Source of the DNA: an uncultured beta proteobacterium
GTDB taxonomy: Bacteria > Pseudomonadota > Gammaproteobacteria > Burkholderiales > Burkholderiaceae_C
DNA length: 35,364 nt
Direction: 5' to 3'
Assembly (NCBI GenBank): GCA_903938815.1
Contig: CAJAES010000025.1
Span: 1-35,364 of the forward strand
The notes under the pieces are model-generated. The model was not told the DNA's origin and searched no databases. It worked only from the letters and a program-made list of their open reading frames with translations. The position numbers and the translations under genes were made by a program. Each line of letters opens with the position of its first letter. The stretch's first letter is position 1. Below are positions 9,635-19,577 of this stretch, piece by piece.

Positions 9635-10519
9635 ATGTCGGAACGCCACCCCATCATCGCCATCACCGGCTCGTCCGGCGCCGGCACCACGTCGGTCACG
9701 CGGACCTTCGAGAACATCTTCCGGCGCGAGCACGTGAGCGCCGCCGTCATCGAGGGCGACAGCTTCCACCGCTACGAGCGCCTGGAGATGAAGAAGCGCG
9801 CCGCCGAGGCCGAGCAGGCCGGCAACCAGCACTTCAGCCACTTCGGGCCGGACAACAACCTCTTCGCCGAACTCGAGGCGCTGTTCGACAGCTACTCGCG
9901 CACCGGCACCGGGCAACGCCGCAGGTACCTGCACGACGCCGAGGAGGCCGCGCCCTACCGGCAGCCCCCAGGCACCTTCACGCCCTGGGAGGCCGTGCCC
10001 GAAGGCACCGACCTGCTGTTCTACGAAGGCCTGCACGGCGCCGTGGTGACTCCCGAGGTGAACATCGCGCGCCACCCCGACCTGCTCATCGGCGTGGTGC
10101 CCGTGATCAACCTCGAGTGGATCCAGAAGCTCTACCGCGACAAGAAGCAGCGCGGCTACAGCACCGAGGCCGTGACCGACACGATTCTGCGGCGCATGCC
10201 AGACTACGTGAACTACATCTGCCCGCAGTTCGCGCACACCCATGTCAACTTCCAGCGCGTGCCCTGCGTGGACACCAGCAACCCGTTCATCGCCCGCGAC
10301 ATCCCGAGCCCCGACGAAAGCATCTGCGTGATCCGCTTCGCCAACCCCAAGGGCATCGATTTCCAGTACCTCCTGAACATGATCAACGACAGCTTCATGT
10401 CGCGCGCGAACACCATCGTCGTGCCCGGCGGCAAGATGGAACTCGCGATGCAGCTCATCTTCACGCCCTTCATCTGGCGCATGATGGAACGGCGCCAGCG
10501 CGCCATCGGGGCGCTGTGA
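9635..10519 (+). CDS. cbbP: Phosphoribulokinase
   Basis: Phosphorylates ribulose-5-phosphate to the RuBisCO substrate RuBP using ATP; unique to the Calvin cycle. 294 aa, matching the bacterial class I (octameric, NADH-activated) enzyme rather than the plant type. The P-loop [11 protein letters not shown] lies at the N-terminus, followed by [15 protein letters not shown] with the catalytic aspartate; the segment ENIFRREH is typical of bacterial PRK. Its stop overlaps the transketolase start (TGATG), implying translational coupling. Confidence 0.97.
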   Translation: MSERHPIIAITGSSGAGTTSVTRTFENIFRREHVSAAVIEGDSFHRYERLEMKKRAAEAEQAGNQHFSHFGPDNNLFAELEALFDSYSRTGTGQRRRYLHDAEEAAPYRQPPGTFTPWEAVPEGTDLLFYEGLHGAVVTPEVNIARHPDLLIGVVPVINLEWIQKLYRDKKQRGYSTEAVTDTILRRMPDYVNYICPQFAHTHVNFQRVPCVDTSNPFIARDIPSPDESICVIRFANPKGIDFQYLLNMINDSFMSRANTIVVPGGKMELAMQLIFTPFIWRMMERRQRAIGAL

Positions 10520-12528
10520 TGGGCGCCTCGACGAAGTCGATGGCCGACGCCATCCGGATGCTTGCGGTCGATGCCGTGGAAGCGGCGAAATCCGGCCACC
10601 CCGGCGCGCCCATGGGCATGGCCGAGATCGCCGTCGCGCTGTGGCACCGCCACCTGCGGCACAACCCGGCCAACCCGCACTGGGCCGATCGCGACCGCTT
10701 CGTGCTCAGCAACGGCCACGGCTCGATGCTGATCTACGCGCTGCTGCACCTCACGGGCTACGCGCTGCCGATGTCCGAGCTGAAGGCCTTCAGAAAGCTG
10801 CACAGCCTGACGCCGGGGCACCCCGAGGTGGGCATCACGCCCGGCGTCGAGACGACCACCGGCCCGCTGGGCCAGGGCCTGGCGAACGCGGTCGGCATGG
10901 CCTTGTCGGAATCGCTGCTCGCAGCCGAGTTCAACCGCGACGGCCACCGCATCGTGGACCACTTCAGCTACGTCTTCCTGGGCGACGGCTGCCTGATGGA
11001 GGGCATCAGCCACGAAGTGTGTTCGCTCGCGGGCACGCTGCGGCTGTCGCGCCTGATCGCGCTGTACGACGACAACGGCATTTCCATCGATGGCCACGTG
11101 GAGGGCTGGTTCAGCGACGACACGCCGAAGCGCTTCGAGGCCTACGGCTGGAACGTGATGTCCGTGGACGGCCACGACGCCGACGCGGTGGACGCCGCCA
11201 TCACGGCCGCCAAGGCCCAGGCCAACGCTGCGGGCGGCCGGCCGACGCTGATCTGCTGCAAGACCGAGATCGGCCGCGGCTCGCCCAACAAGGCCGGCAC
11301 GCACGACGTTCATGGCGCGGCCCTGGGCGCCGCCGAGGTGGCCGCCACCCGCGAGGCGCTGGGCTGGACGTCCGCGCCCTTCGAGTTGCCCGCCGACGTG
11401 GCGCAGGCCTGGGACGCGCGCGAGCGCGGGCAGGCCCTGGAGCACACCTGGCGCACCCGGTTCGAGGCGTACCGCACCGTGTACCCGGCGCAGGCCGCCG
11501 AGTTCGAGCGCCGCATGGCGGGCGAACTCCCCGAAGGCTGGGCCGAGCGCCTGCCTGCGCTGCTGGCGTCCATCGCGTCGCGGCCCGAGGCCGTGGCCAC
11601 CCGCAAGGCCAGCCAGAACGCGCTCGACGCGCTGGCGCCACTGCTGCCCGAGTTCTTCGGCGGCAGCGCCGACCTCACCGGCTCGAACCTGACGAACTTC
11701 AAGGGTTGCGTGAAAGCCGGCCGCGACCAGCCCGGCAACCACCTGAGCTACGGCGTGCGCGAGTTCGGCATGGCCGCCATCATGAACGGCATGGCGCTGC
11801 ACGGCGGGCACCTGCCCTACGGCGGCACCTTCCTGACCTTCAGCGACTACAGCCGCAATGCCATCCGCATGGCGGCGCTGATGAAGCTGCGCGTCATCCA
11901 TGTCTTCACGCACGACAGCATCGGCCTGGGCGAGGACGGCCCCACGCACCAGAGCGTGGAGCACGTGCCAAGCCTGCGGCTGATCCCGAACCTGGACGTC
12001 TGGCGCCCGGCCGACGGCCTGGAGACCGCAGTGGCCTGGGCGGCGTCGGTCGAACGACGCGATGGCCCGAGCGCGCTGGCCCTGTCGCGGCAGAACCTGC
12101 CAAGGCTGGTGGACGACGCCGCGCGCGCCGCCGAGATCCGGCGCGGCGGCTATGTGCTGCACGACGCGCCGGACGCGCGCGCCGTGATCATCGGCACCGG
12201 CTCCGAGACCTCGCTCGCGATGGCGGCTCAGGCGCTGCTGGCCGGGGAAGGCATCGCGGTGCGCGTGGTGTCGATGCCCAGCACCAGCGTCTTCGACCGC
12301 CAGGACGCCACCTGGCAGGAAGCCGTGCTGCCCCTGACGCTGCCGGCGGTGGCCGTGGAAGCGGCCCACCCGGACTTCTGGCGCAAGTATGTAGGCCGCG
12401 GCGGCGGCGTGGTGGGCATCGCCAGCTTCGGCGAATCGGCCCCCGCCCCGGCGCTGTACGCGCACTTCGGCATCACGGCCGAGGCCGTTGCCGCAGCCGT
12501 CCGGCGCCTGCCGGGCGTGAGCACCTGA
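10519..12528 (+). CDS. cbbT: Transketolase
   Basis: Thiamine-diphosphate enzyme that moves two-carbon units between sugar phosphates to regenerate pentose phosphates. 669 aa, the usual length. ATG 10519 overlaps the cbbP stop; the open frame upstream of it is only a shadow of cbbF and cbbP. The N-terminal domain has the catalytic block [15 protein letters not shown] and the ThDP motif [12 protein letters not shown] ending in N ([10 protein letters not shown]); the middle domain has [26 protein letters not shown] and [15 protein letters not shown]. Its stop overlaps the next start (TGATG). Confidence 0.97.
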   Translation: MGASTKSMADAIRMLAVDAVEAAKSGHPGAPMGMAEIAVALWHRHLRHNPANPHWADRDRFVLSNGHGSMLIYALLHLTGYALPMSELKAFRKLHSLTPGHPEVGITPGVETTTGPLGQGLANAVGMALSESLLAAEFNRDGHRIVDHFSYVFLGDGCLMEGISHEVCSLAGTLRLSRLIALYDDNGISIDGHVEGWFSDDTPKRFEAYGWNVMSVDGHDADAVDAAITAAKAQANAAGGRPTLICCKTEIGRGSPNKAGTHDVHGAALGAAEVAATREALGWTSAPFELPADVAQAWDARERGQALEHTWRTRFEAYRTVYPAQAAEFERRMAGELPEGWAERLPALLASIASRPEAVATRKASQNALDALAPLLPEFFGGSADLTGSNLTNFKGCVKAGRDQPGNHLSYGVREFGMAAIMNGMALHGGHLPYGGTFLTFSDYSRNAIRMAALMKLRVIHVFTHDSIGLGEDGPTHQSVEHVPSLRLIPNLDVWRPADGLETAVAWAASVERRDGPSALALSRQNLPRLVDDAARAAEIRRGGYVLHDAPDARAVIIGTGSETSLAMAAQALLAGEGIAVRVVSMPSTSVFDRQDATWQEAVLPLTLPAVAVEAAHPDFWRKYVGRGGGVVGIASFGESAPAPALYAHFGITAEAVAAAVRRLPGVST

Positions 12529-13217
12529 TGGCCGCGCCGCGCACGCCTGCATTCGACCTGGTCATGTTCGACCTCGACGGCACGCTCGTCGAGACCGCGC
12601 CCGAGATCACCGACGCTGTCAACGACACCCTGCTGCCCTACGGCTGGACCGCCATCCCGGAAGAGCGCGTGGCCCGATGGATCGGCCACGGCACCGGCGA
12701 GCTGCTGGTGCAAGCCATCGCGCAGGCCAGCGGCACCACGCCCGACGAAGTGCGCCGCAGCGACCGCCTGGCGGCACTCGGCACGGTGTACGACAGGCAC
12801 TATGCGCGCCGCTGCGGCAGCCGCAGCCGCCTGTACCCGCAGGTGCGCGAGACACTGGCCGCCCTGCGCCTGGCCGGCACCCGGCTGGCCATCGTGACGA
12901 ACAAGGAGACGCGCTACACCGACCGCGTCCTGGCCGCCCACACGCTGGCGCCGGCCTTCGACCGCGTGCTCTGCGGCGACACCCTCGCCACGCGCAAGCC
13001 CGACCCCGCGGGCGTGCAGGCCTGCCTGAGAGAGTTCGGCGTGCCCGCGGCGCGCGCGCTCTTCGTCGGCGACTCTTCCATCGACGTCGCCACCGCCCGC
13101 GCGGCCGGTGTCACGGTCTGGCTGCTACCCTACGGCTACAACATGGGCCTGCCTGCGGACACGGCGGGTGCCGACCGTGTCATCACCGACGTTTCCGCAC
13201 TGCTGGAGTACCCATGA
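12528..13217 (+). CDS. cbbZ: Phosphoglycolate phosphatase, CbbZ/Gph (HAD family)
   Basis: Removes phosphate from 2-phosphoglycolate formed by the RuBisCO oxygenase reaction. 229 aa. HAD motifs: I DLDGTLVET with the nucleophilic Asp, II VTNKET, III lysine in RKPDPAG, IV VGDSSIDVATARAAG. The helical cap lies between motifs I and II, as in Gph. It is coupled to cbbT upstream and overlaps cbbY downstream by four bases (ATGA). The substrate is assigned from family and operon position. Confidence 0.93.
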   Translation: MAAPRTPAFDLVMFDLDGTLVETAPEITDAVNDTLLPYGWTAIPEERVARWIGHGTGELLVQAIAQASGTTPDEVRRSDRLAALGTVYDRHYARRCGSRSRLYPQVRETLAALRLAGTRLAIVTNKETRYTDRVLAAHTLAPAFDRVLCGDTLATRKPDPAGVQACLREFGVPAARALFVGDSSIDVATARAAGVTVWLLPYGYNMGLPADTAGADRVITDVSALLEYP

Positions 13218-13999
13218 TCCCCGACACCCGACTGCGCGCCCTGCTCTGGGACGTCGATGGCACCCTCGCCGAGACCGAGCGGGACGGCCACCGCGTGGCC
13301 TTCAATCTCGCCTTCGAGGCGCACCAGCTCCCCTGGCGCTGGGACGAAGCCCACTACGGCGCGCTGCTGGCCATCACCGGCGGCCGCGAGCGCCTTCTGG
13401 CCGACATGGCCACCCGCGCCGACGCCCCCGGGACAGCAGGCGAACGAGAGGCCCTGGCGCGCGAAGTGCACGCGCTGAAGAACCTGCGCTACGCGGAACT
13501 GGTGCATGACGCCCGGCTGCCGCTGCGCCCCGGTGTGGCCGAGATGATCGAGGAAGCCCGCTCGGCCGGGCTGCGCCAGGCCATCACCACCACCACCAGC
13601 CGCAGCAATGTCGACGCCCTGCTGAGCGTGCACCTCGGCCCGCACTGGCAGGATCACTTCGCGGCCGTGGTCTGCGGCGAGGACGTGCAGCGCAAGAAGC
13701 CCGACCCCGAGGTGTTCGTGCGGGCCTTGAAGGCCCTGGGCATCGGCCCGCTGGAAGCCGTGGCGCTGGAAGATTCACCCGGCGGCGTGGCTGCTGCCCG
13801 TGCCGCCGATGTGCCGGTGATCGTGACGCGAAGCGCCTACTTCGACGGCGCCACGCTCGAAGGCGCCATCGCCATCGGCCCCGGCCTGCATGCGCGCGAC
13901 GGCTGGCGGCCCGCGCTGCGGGGCTCGGAAGGACGGGTCACGCTCGACGATGTGCAGGCCTGGCACGCGGCCATGGACAGCGTGTCGCAGTTCGGTTGA
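13214..13999 (+). CDS. cbbY: CbbY, xylulose-1,5-bisphosphate phosphatase (HAD family)
   Basis: Characterised CbbY proteins dephosphorylate xylulose-1,5-bisphosphate, a misfire product that inhibits RuBisCO; this complements CbbX, which frees the inhibitor. 261 aa. HAD motifs: LLWDVDGTLAETERDGHRVAFN, TTTTSRSNVDALL, KKPDPEVF, and ALEDSPGGVAAARAA. The TERDGHR stretch after motif I is characteristic of CbbY. Start ATG 13214 overlaps the cbbZ stop. Last clear Calvin-cycle gene of the operon; an 89-base gap follows. Confidence 0.93.
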   Translation: MIPDTRLRALLWDVDGTLAETERDGHRVAFNLAFEAHQLPWRWDEAHYGALLAITGGRERLLADMATRADAPGTAGEREALAREVHALKNLRYAELVHDARLPLRPGVAEMIEEARSAGLRQAITTTTSRSNVDALLSVHLGPHWQDHFAAVVCGEDVQRKKPDPEVFVRALKALGIGPLEAVALEDSPGGVAAARAADVPVIVTRSAYFDGATLEGAIAIGPGLHARDGWRPALRGSEGRVTLDDVQAWHAAMDSVSQFG

Positions 14000-14088
14000 G
14001 GGGGGCCCGAGCGGGAGGTGTCATTTCGGCGGACAATACACGCTTCGGTTTCGGCCTCCAGGCCGACCCCACTGCTGCACCTACCGCC

Positions 14089-14340
14089 ATGGCCACTCGA
14101 CGCGCTCCTACGACCCCTGCTGACCCGACTGCGCCCAAGCTCCGCCAGACCCAGGCGGAGTACACGGCTGCCCGACCCAATGCCGAACCCGGCGTCAAGC
14201 CGATGATGTCCAGTTCGAAGATGTACGTGTGCATCAAGTGCCACGCCAACTTCAAGACCGGCGACGGCAAGCCCGACCCCCGCCTGCGCGGCCTGGGCAA
14301 GTGCAACAACTGCCTGGGTCTGACAGCCGCCGCCAGCTGA
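14089..14340 (+). CDS. Small putative zinc-ribbon protein (two CxxC)
   Basis: 83 aa from ATG 14089. I do not recognise a named family. The first half is basic and Thr/Pro/Ala-rich (MATRRAPTTPADPTAPK) and probably disordered; the second half carries two CxxC knuckles, YVCIKC and GKCNNC, 23 residues apart from first Cys to first Cys, as in a four-cysteine zinc ribbon or rubredoxin-like knuckle. The open frame continues upstream to about 13996, but those residues look unstructured. It lies 89 bases after cbbY and 7 bases before the aldolase-family gene, so it could be co-transcribed with either. A nucleic-acid or protein-binding role is only a guess. Confidence 0.7.
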   Translation: MATRRAPTTPADPTAPKLRQTQAEYTAARPNAEPGVKPMMSSSKMYVCIKCHANFKTGDGKPDPRLRGLGKCNNCLGLTAAAS

Positions 14341-14347
14341 TGCCCGG

Positions 14348-15136
14348 ATGAGCACGCCGCTGTTTCCGGCCGACGAGGTCGAACGCAGTCGCCCGCCCGG
14401 AATGCCTGCCGGCGAATGGCAGGCTCGCGTCGAGCTCGCGGCCTGCTACCGCGTTTTCTTCGCACGCGGCTGGTCCGAAGAGATCTTCAACCACATCACG
14501 CTGCGCGTGCCCGGCGAGCCGCCGAGCTACCTGATCAACCCGTTCGGCCTGCACTACGGCGAGGTCAACGCGCGCAATCTCGTGCGGGTGGGCCTGGACG
14601 GCCAGCCGCTGCACGTCACGCCCTGGGGCGTGAACCGCGCCGGTTTCGTGATCCACAGCGCCATCCACGCAGCGCGCCCCGATGCCCACTGCATCGTGCA
14701 CACGCACGACAGCTTCGGCCTCGCAGTCGCCTGCAAGGCCGGCGGCCTGGCGATGGACAACTTCTACACCGCCTTCCTCGACGGCCGCATCGCGTACCAC
14801 GACTTCGAGGGCGTCACGACCAGCACCGAAGAGCAGCCTCGCCTGGTGGCCAGCCTCGGCGACAAGCCCGTGCTGATCCTGCGCAACCACGGCCTGCTGG
14901 TGGCCGAGGCCAGCGTGGCGGCGATGTTCTACTGGTACTACGTGCTGCAGCGTGCCTGCCACGTGCAGGCGCTGGCGCACGCGATGCCCGGCCAGACCCT
15001 GCCGCTCTCGGCAAAGGCGCGGGCACAGTCTTCGCAGAACGTGCAGGACAGCGACCCCCAGGGCGACCTCTACCCCAAGGTCTTCGCCGCGGCCGTGCGC
15101 CGCGCAGGGCTGACGCTCGAAGCGATCATCGGCTGA
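14348..15136 (+). CDS. Class II aldolase/adducin family protein
   Basis: 262 aa. Metal-dependent family that includes fuculose-1-phosphate and ribulose-5-phosphate aldolase/epimerases and many uncharacterised homologues. Zn ligands are visible in VHTHDSFG (two His) and LRNHGLLV (third His); the N-terminal substrate region reads SEEIFNHITLRVPGEPPSYLINPFG. Length and the block FVIHSAIHAARPDAHCIVHTH place it with the long adducin-like aldolases rather than sugar-phosphate enzymes. Seven bases follow the zinc-ribbon gene. The substrate is unknown; a tandem repeat follows the stop. Confidence 0.88.
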   Translation: MSTPLFPADEVERSRPPGMPAGEWQARVELAACYRVFFARGWSEEIFNHITLRVPGEPPSYLINPFGLHYGEVNARNLVRVGLDGQPLHVTPWGVNRAGFVIHSAIHAARPDAHCIVHTHDSFGLAVACKAGGLAMDNFYTAFLDGRIAYHDFEGVTTSTEEQPRLVASLGDKPVLILRNHGLLVAEASVAAMFYWYYVLQRACHVQALAHAMPGQTLPLSAKARAQSSQNVQDSDPQGDLYPKVFAAAVRRAGLTLEAIIG

Positions 15137-15169
15137 GGCGGGAGCCCGGCCGCTCTGGCCTGAACCGAG

Positions 15170-15213
15170 ATGCAAGCGCAATGCAAGCGCAATGCAGGCG
15201 CAATGCAGGCGCG
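15170..15213. repeat. 11-bp tandem repeat, four copies
   Basis: Units atgcaagcgca, atgcaagcgca, atgcaggcgca, atgcaggcgcg in perfect register, 34 bases after the aldolase-family stop and 69 bases before the acyl-CoA dehydrogenase start. Each unit contains an ATG but no sensible open frame. Confidence 0.9.
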
Positions 15214-15282
15214 ACACCGGCGATGCTCGCGCTGTGACTCCCGAGGCCCGGGAATCGGGCTCACCCCGGTACGATCGGCGGC

Positions 15283-16464
<1,182 letters not shown>

Positions 16465-16528
16465 GATACCCGCCCGGCTGCTCCAGAGGTGCCGACTGGG
16501 TTGTGCAGCGGCACTACGGTCGCGCGAC

Positions 16529-17425
16529 ATGACAGGCCGGTTGCCGGCCACGGCCTTCGCCACGTTGCTGCTCGTCGCGCTGATGATGGGCGCCAACCAC
16601 GTGGCGGCGCGCCTGGCCTTCGACAACGGCGTGGACGTGCTGACCGCGGTGAGCTTTCGCAGCGGTGTCACGGCCGGGGTGGTGGGCCTGCTGCTGTGGT
16701 GGCAGCAGGTGCCACTGGCGCTCAAGCCCAGGCACCGGCGCGCTCTGCCGGCCATCGGCCTGCTGATCGCGGTGCAGAGCTTCTGCCTGTACTCGGCGGT
16801 GGCACGGCTGCCGGTGGCGCTGGCGCTGCTGGCCTTCAACACCTACCCGCTGATGACGGCCTTGTGGGCCCGGCTGCTGTATGGCCAGCGCCCGGAACGG
16901 CGCGTGCTGATCGCGATGCCGGTGCTGCTTCTGGGCCTGGCGCTGGCACTGGATGTGCTGGGAGCCGCCTCGGGCCTGGGCGCGGCAGGCCAGTGGGGCC
17001 GCATCGGCGCCGGCGTGGCCTTCGCCATGGCGGCGTCCACCACTTTCGGCCTCGCGCTGGTGTGGACGCAGCACGAGGCCGGCGACCTGGACGGCCGGGT
17101 GCGCACGGCCAGCACCATGGGCATCGTCGGGGTGCTGGCGCTGGCGGGCGTGGCGGCCCAGGGCGGGTTCCACTGGCCTCAGGCCGCGCCAGGCTGGTGG
17201 GGCCTGGCGCTGCTGACGCTGCTGTACGGCACGGCCTTCACCATCCTGTTCACCGTGCTGCCGCGCCTGGGCGTGGTGGGCGGCTCGGCCATCATGAACG
17301 TGGAGCCGGTTTTCGCGCTGGTGCTGGCCTGGGCCCTGCTCGGCCAGGCCATCGCGCCGGTGCAGGTGGTCGGCGCGCTGGTGGTGGTGGGCACCGTGAT
17401 CTGGCTCGGGCTTCGGCGCGGCTGA
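16529..17425 (+). CDS. EamA/DMT-superfamily membrane transporter
   Basis: 298 aa, about ten hydrophobic helices in two EamA repeats, as in drug/metabolite exporters such as RhaT- and YdcZ-like proteins. The first repeat starts FATLLLVALMMGANHVAARLAF; the second carries the typical ending GSAIMNVEPVFALVLAWALLGQ and a basic C-terminus. Direction and substrate cannot be told from sequence. Same strand as the acyl-CoA dehydrogenase 64 bases upstream; convergent with the CoA-transferase, 54 bases apart. Confidence 0.9.
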   Translation: MTGRLPATAFATLLLVALMMGANHVAARLAFDNGVDVLTAVSFRSGVTAGVVGLLLWWQQVPLALKPRHRRALPAIGLLIAVQSFCLYSAVARLPVALALLAFNTYPLMTALWARLLYGQRPERRVLIAMPVLLLGLALALDVLGAASGLGAAGQWGRIGAGVAFAMAASTTFGLALVWTQHEAGDLDGRVRTASTMGIVGVLALAGVAAQGGFHWPQAAPGWWGLALLTLLYGTAFTILFTVLPRLGVVGGSAIMNVEPVFALVLAWALLGQAIAPVQVVGALVVVGTVIWLGLRRG

Positions 17426-17430
17426 TCAGG

Positions 17431-17502
17431 CCGCGCTGTCAGCGCCCGGACTTCAAACCGCGCCTTCAGCGCCGGAACATCAGACCGCGCCGTCGGCACG
17501 GA
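17431..17502. repeat. 27-bp imperfect tandem repeat, about 2.6 copies
   Basis: Units begin at 17431, 17458 and 17485, each starting ccgcgc; the third is incomplete. The tract spans the gap between two convergent stop codons and runs into the last codons of the CoA-transferase gene. No hairpin-plus-T-run terminator is seen. Confidence 0.6.
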
Positions 17503-18658
17503 GGGCAGCGATGGCGTCCGCGCCCAGGCCCAGCTCCGCCAGGATGGCGTCGGTGTGCTGGCCCAGGGCCGGGATGGCATCCATGCGCGGGCCTTCGTTC
17601 CAGGTGCCCGGCGGCAGCAGCGCGGGCAGCGGGCCCACGGGTGAATCCACCTCGCGCCAGCGCCCACGCGCCTGCAACTGCGGGTGCGCCCAGACCTCGG
17701 CCATGGTGTTGACGCGGGCGTTCGCGATCTGCGCCTGTTCCAGCCGCTGGACGACCTGCGCCGCCGTCAGCGGCGCGAAGGCCTCGACGATGAGCGCACG
17801 CAGCGCTTCACGCCCGGCCACGCGGCGGCTGTTGCCCGCGAAGCGCGGGTCAGCGGCCAGGCCCGGCTGCATCAGCACATGCTCGCAGAAGGCGACCCAC
17901 TCGCGTTCGTTCTGCAGGCCCAGCATCACCGTGCCGCCGTCCCCCGCCGGGAACGGGCCGTAGGGCTCGATCGTGGCGTGGGCGGCGCCGCTGCGCGGTG
18001 GCGGCGGCGCGCCGTCGAGCGTGTAGTACAGCGGGAAGCCCATCCACTCGGTCAGGGACTCCAGCATGGACAGGTCGATGCGCTGCCCACGCCCGGTCTG
18101 CTGGCGCTGCATCAGCGCAGCCAGGATCTGACTGTACGCATGCATGCCGGCGGCGATGTCGGCGATGGAGGCGCCGGCCTTGGCGGGCGCCTCGGGCGTG
18201 CCGGTGACGGACAGGAAGCCCGCCTCGCTCTGGATCAGCAGGTCATAGGCCTTCTTGTCCCGGTACGGGCCGTCGGCGCCGTAGCCCGAGATGTCGCACA
18301 CCACCAGGCCCGGCTTCAGCGGGGACAGCGTGGCGTGGTCCAGGCCCAGGCGCGCTGCCGCGCCCGGGGCCAGGTTCTGCACCAGCACGTCGGCCTTCTC
18401 GAGCACCAGGCGCTGCAGCAGGCGGCGCGCCTCGGGGTGCTTCACGTCCAGCGTCAGGCTTTCCTTGCTGCGGTTGGTCCAGACGAAGTGCGAGGCCAGG
18501 CCGCGCGCGCGCTCGTCGTAGCCGCGCGCGAAGTCGCCCACGCCCGGCCGCTCGATCTTGATCACGCGCGCGCCCAGGTCGGCCAGCTGCCGGGTGGCGA
18601 ACGGCGCCGCGATGGCGTGTTCGAGCGTGACGACGGTGATGCCCTTCAACGGCTGCAT
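17480..18658 (-). CDS. CaiB/BaiF family (type III) CoA-transferase
   Basis: 392 aa. Type III enzymes move CoA between carboxylic acids through an aspartyl-CoA thioester. Family blocks: PLKGITVVTLEHAIAAPFATRQLADLGARVIKIE at the N-terminus, FVWTNRSKESLTLDVKHPE, ADVLVQNLAPGAAARLGL, and the candidate catalytic Asp in SIADIAAGMHAYSQILAAL. Paired with the hydratase gene upstream (15-base gap, same strand). In bacteria with the 3-hydroxypropionate bicycle or C5-dicarboxylate degradation, such a pair handles mesaconyl-CoA; that role here is inference from the pairing only. Confidence 0.92.
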   Translation of the reverse strand: MQPLKGITVVTLEHAIAAPFATRQLADLGARVIKIERPGVGDFARGYDERARGLASHFVWTNRSKESLTLDVKHPEARRLLQRLVLEKADVLVQNLAPGAAARLGLDHATLSPLKPGLVVCDISGYGADGPYRDKKAYDLLIQSEAGFLSVTGTPEAPAKAGASIADIAAGMHAYSQILAALMQRQQTGRGQRIDLSMLESLTEWMGFPLYYTLDGAPPPPRSGAAHATIEPYGPFPAGDGGTVMLGLQNEREWVAFCEHVLMQPGLAADPRFAGNSRRVAGREALRALIVEAFAPLTAAQVVQRLEQAQIANARVNTMAEVWAHPQLQARGRWREVDSPVGPLPALLPPGTWNEGPRMDAIPALGQHTDAILAELGLGADAIAALRADGAV

Positions 18659-18673
18659 GTCGGCGCTTGCGTC

Positions 18674-19537
18674 TCAGGGCCGGAGCACGGCCACGGCGTC
18701 CATCGTGAGCCAGCCCTCGTGGTCCTGGGCCCAGAGGCGCACGGTGTCGCCTGTGCGCCGGCCGCTCACGCGCAGCGGCCGTCCGTCGAAGCTGGGCCGC
18801 ACCGCCTTGAAGCGGAAGCCGGCCACGTCGGCGCCCGGCAACTCGCGGTGGAGCAGGTCCAGCAGCAGCGTCGCGATCAGCGGGCCGTGCACGACGAGGC
18901 CCGGGTAGCCCTCGACCTCGGTCACGTAGCGGCGGTCGTAGTGGATGCGATGCCCGTTGAAGGTGAGCGCCGAGTAGCGGAAAAGCAGCACATCGTCCGG
19001 CAGCCACTCGCGCTGCCACGCCGCATCGATGGGCGCCGGCTGCGGCGCAGGCTCCACGTCGCCGGGCTGCCGTGCCTCGCGGTAGACGATGTCGTGGAAC
19101 TCCACCAGCGCCGGCGCGCCAGCGCCGTTGCAGTACAGATCATGGCGCACCTTCACGAAGACCAGCGGCCCGGTGCGCCCGCTCTTCACTGCGACATCGG
19201 CGATGGTGGAGACACGCTCGACGGCATCGCCCACGCGCACCGGCGCGCGGAACTCGAACTGGCTGCCCGCCCACATGCGCCGGGGCAGCGGCACGGGCGG
19301 CAGGAAACCGCCGCGCCGGGCATGGCCGTCGGGCCCGATCTCGCTGGCACGGTGCAGCGGCAGGAAATGCAGCCAGTGCCACAGCGGGGGCAGCGGCGTG
19401 CCGTCGGGAACGGGCATCGGCGGCAAGTCGAGCGTGGCGCGCAGGGCGCTGAAGGGCGTGGCGCCGATGCGGTCGCGGACCGTCTCGGTGCGGCCGATCC
19501 ACGGCACGAAGGAATCGGGGGCAATGTCGGTGGACAT
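18674..19537 (-). CDS. MaoC/FAS1-like hydratase, mesaconyl-C4-CoA hydratase-like
   Basis: 287 aa, double hot-dog architecture: an N-terminal FAS1-dehydratase-like half (residues about 1-150, RRMWAGSQFEFRAPVRVGD) and a C-terminal MaoC half with the hydratase signature LLFRYSALTFNGHRIHYD and GLVVHGPLIATLLLDLL. This layout fits the HTD2/mesaconyl-C4-CoA hydratase family, which hydrates a C-C double bond of a CoA ester. The start is ATG 19537. It heads a two-gene operon with the CaiB/BaiF gene and is divergent from the sigma-factor gene, with only 40 bases between start codons. Substrate unproven. Confidence 0.85.
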   Translation of the reverse strand: MSTDIAPDSFVPWIGRTETVRDRIGATPFSALRATLDLPPMPVPDGTPLPPLWHWLHFLPLHRASEIGPDGHARRGGFLPPVPLPRRMWAGSQFEFRAPVRVGDAVERVSTIADVAVKSGRTGPLVFVKVRHDLYCNGAGAPALVEFHDIVYREARQPGDVEPAPQPAPIDAAWQREWLPDDVLLFRYSALTFNGHRIHYDRRYVTEVEGYPGLVVHGPLIATLLLDLLHRELPGADVAGFRFKAVRPSFDGRPLRVSGRRTGDTVRLWAQDHEGWLTMDAVAVLRP

Positions 19538-19577
19538 CCATCGATTCTCGCGCCATCGCGGGCTTCATACTCGGGGC

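Noticed and set aside
8555..12552. Long minus-strand open frames of 562 and 779 codons and a plus-strand extension upstream of cbbT
   Set aside because: Shadows of cbbF, cbbP and cbbT; no motif, and the transketolase begins at its own ATG at 10519.
15170..15213. CRISPR-like array
   Set aside because: Units are 11 bp, directly adjacent and without spacers.
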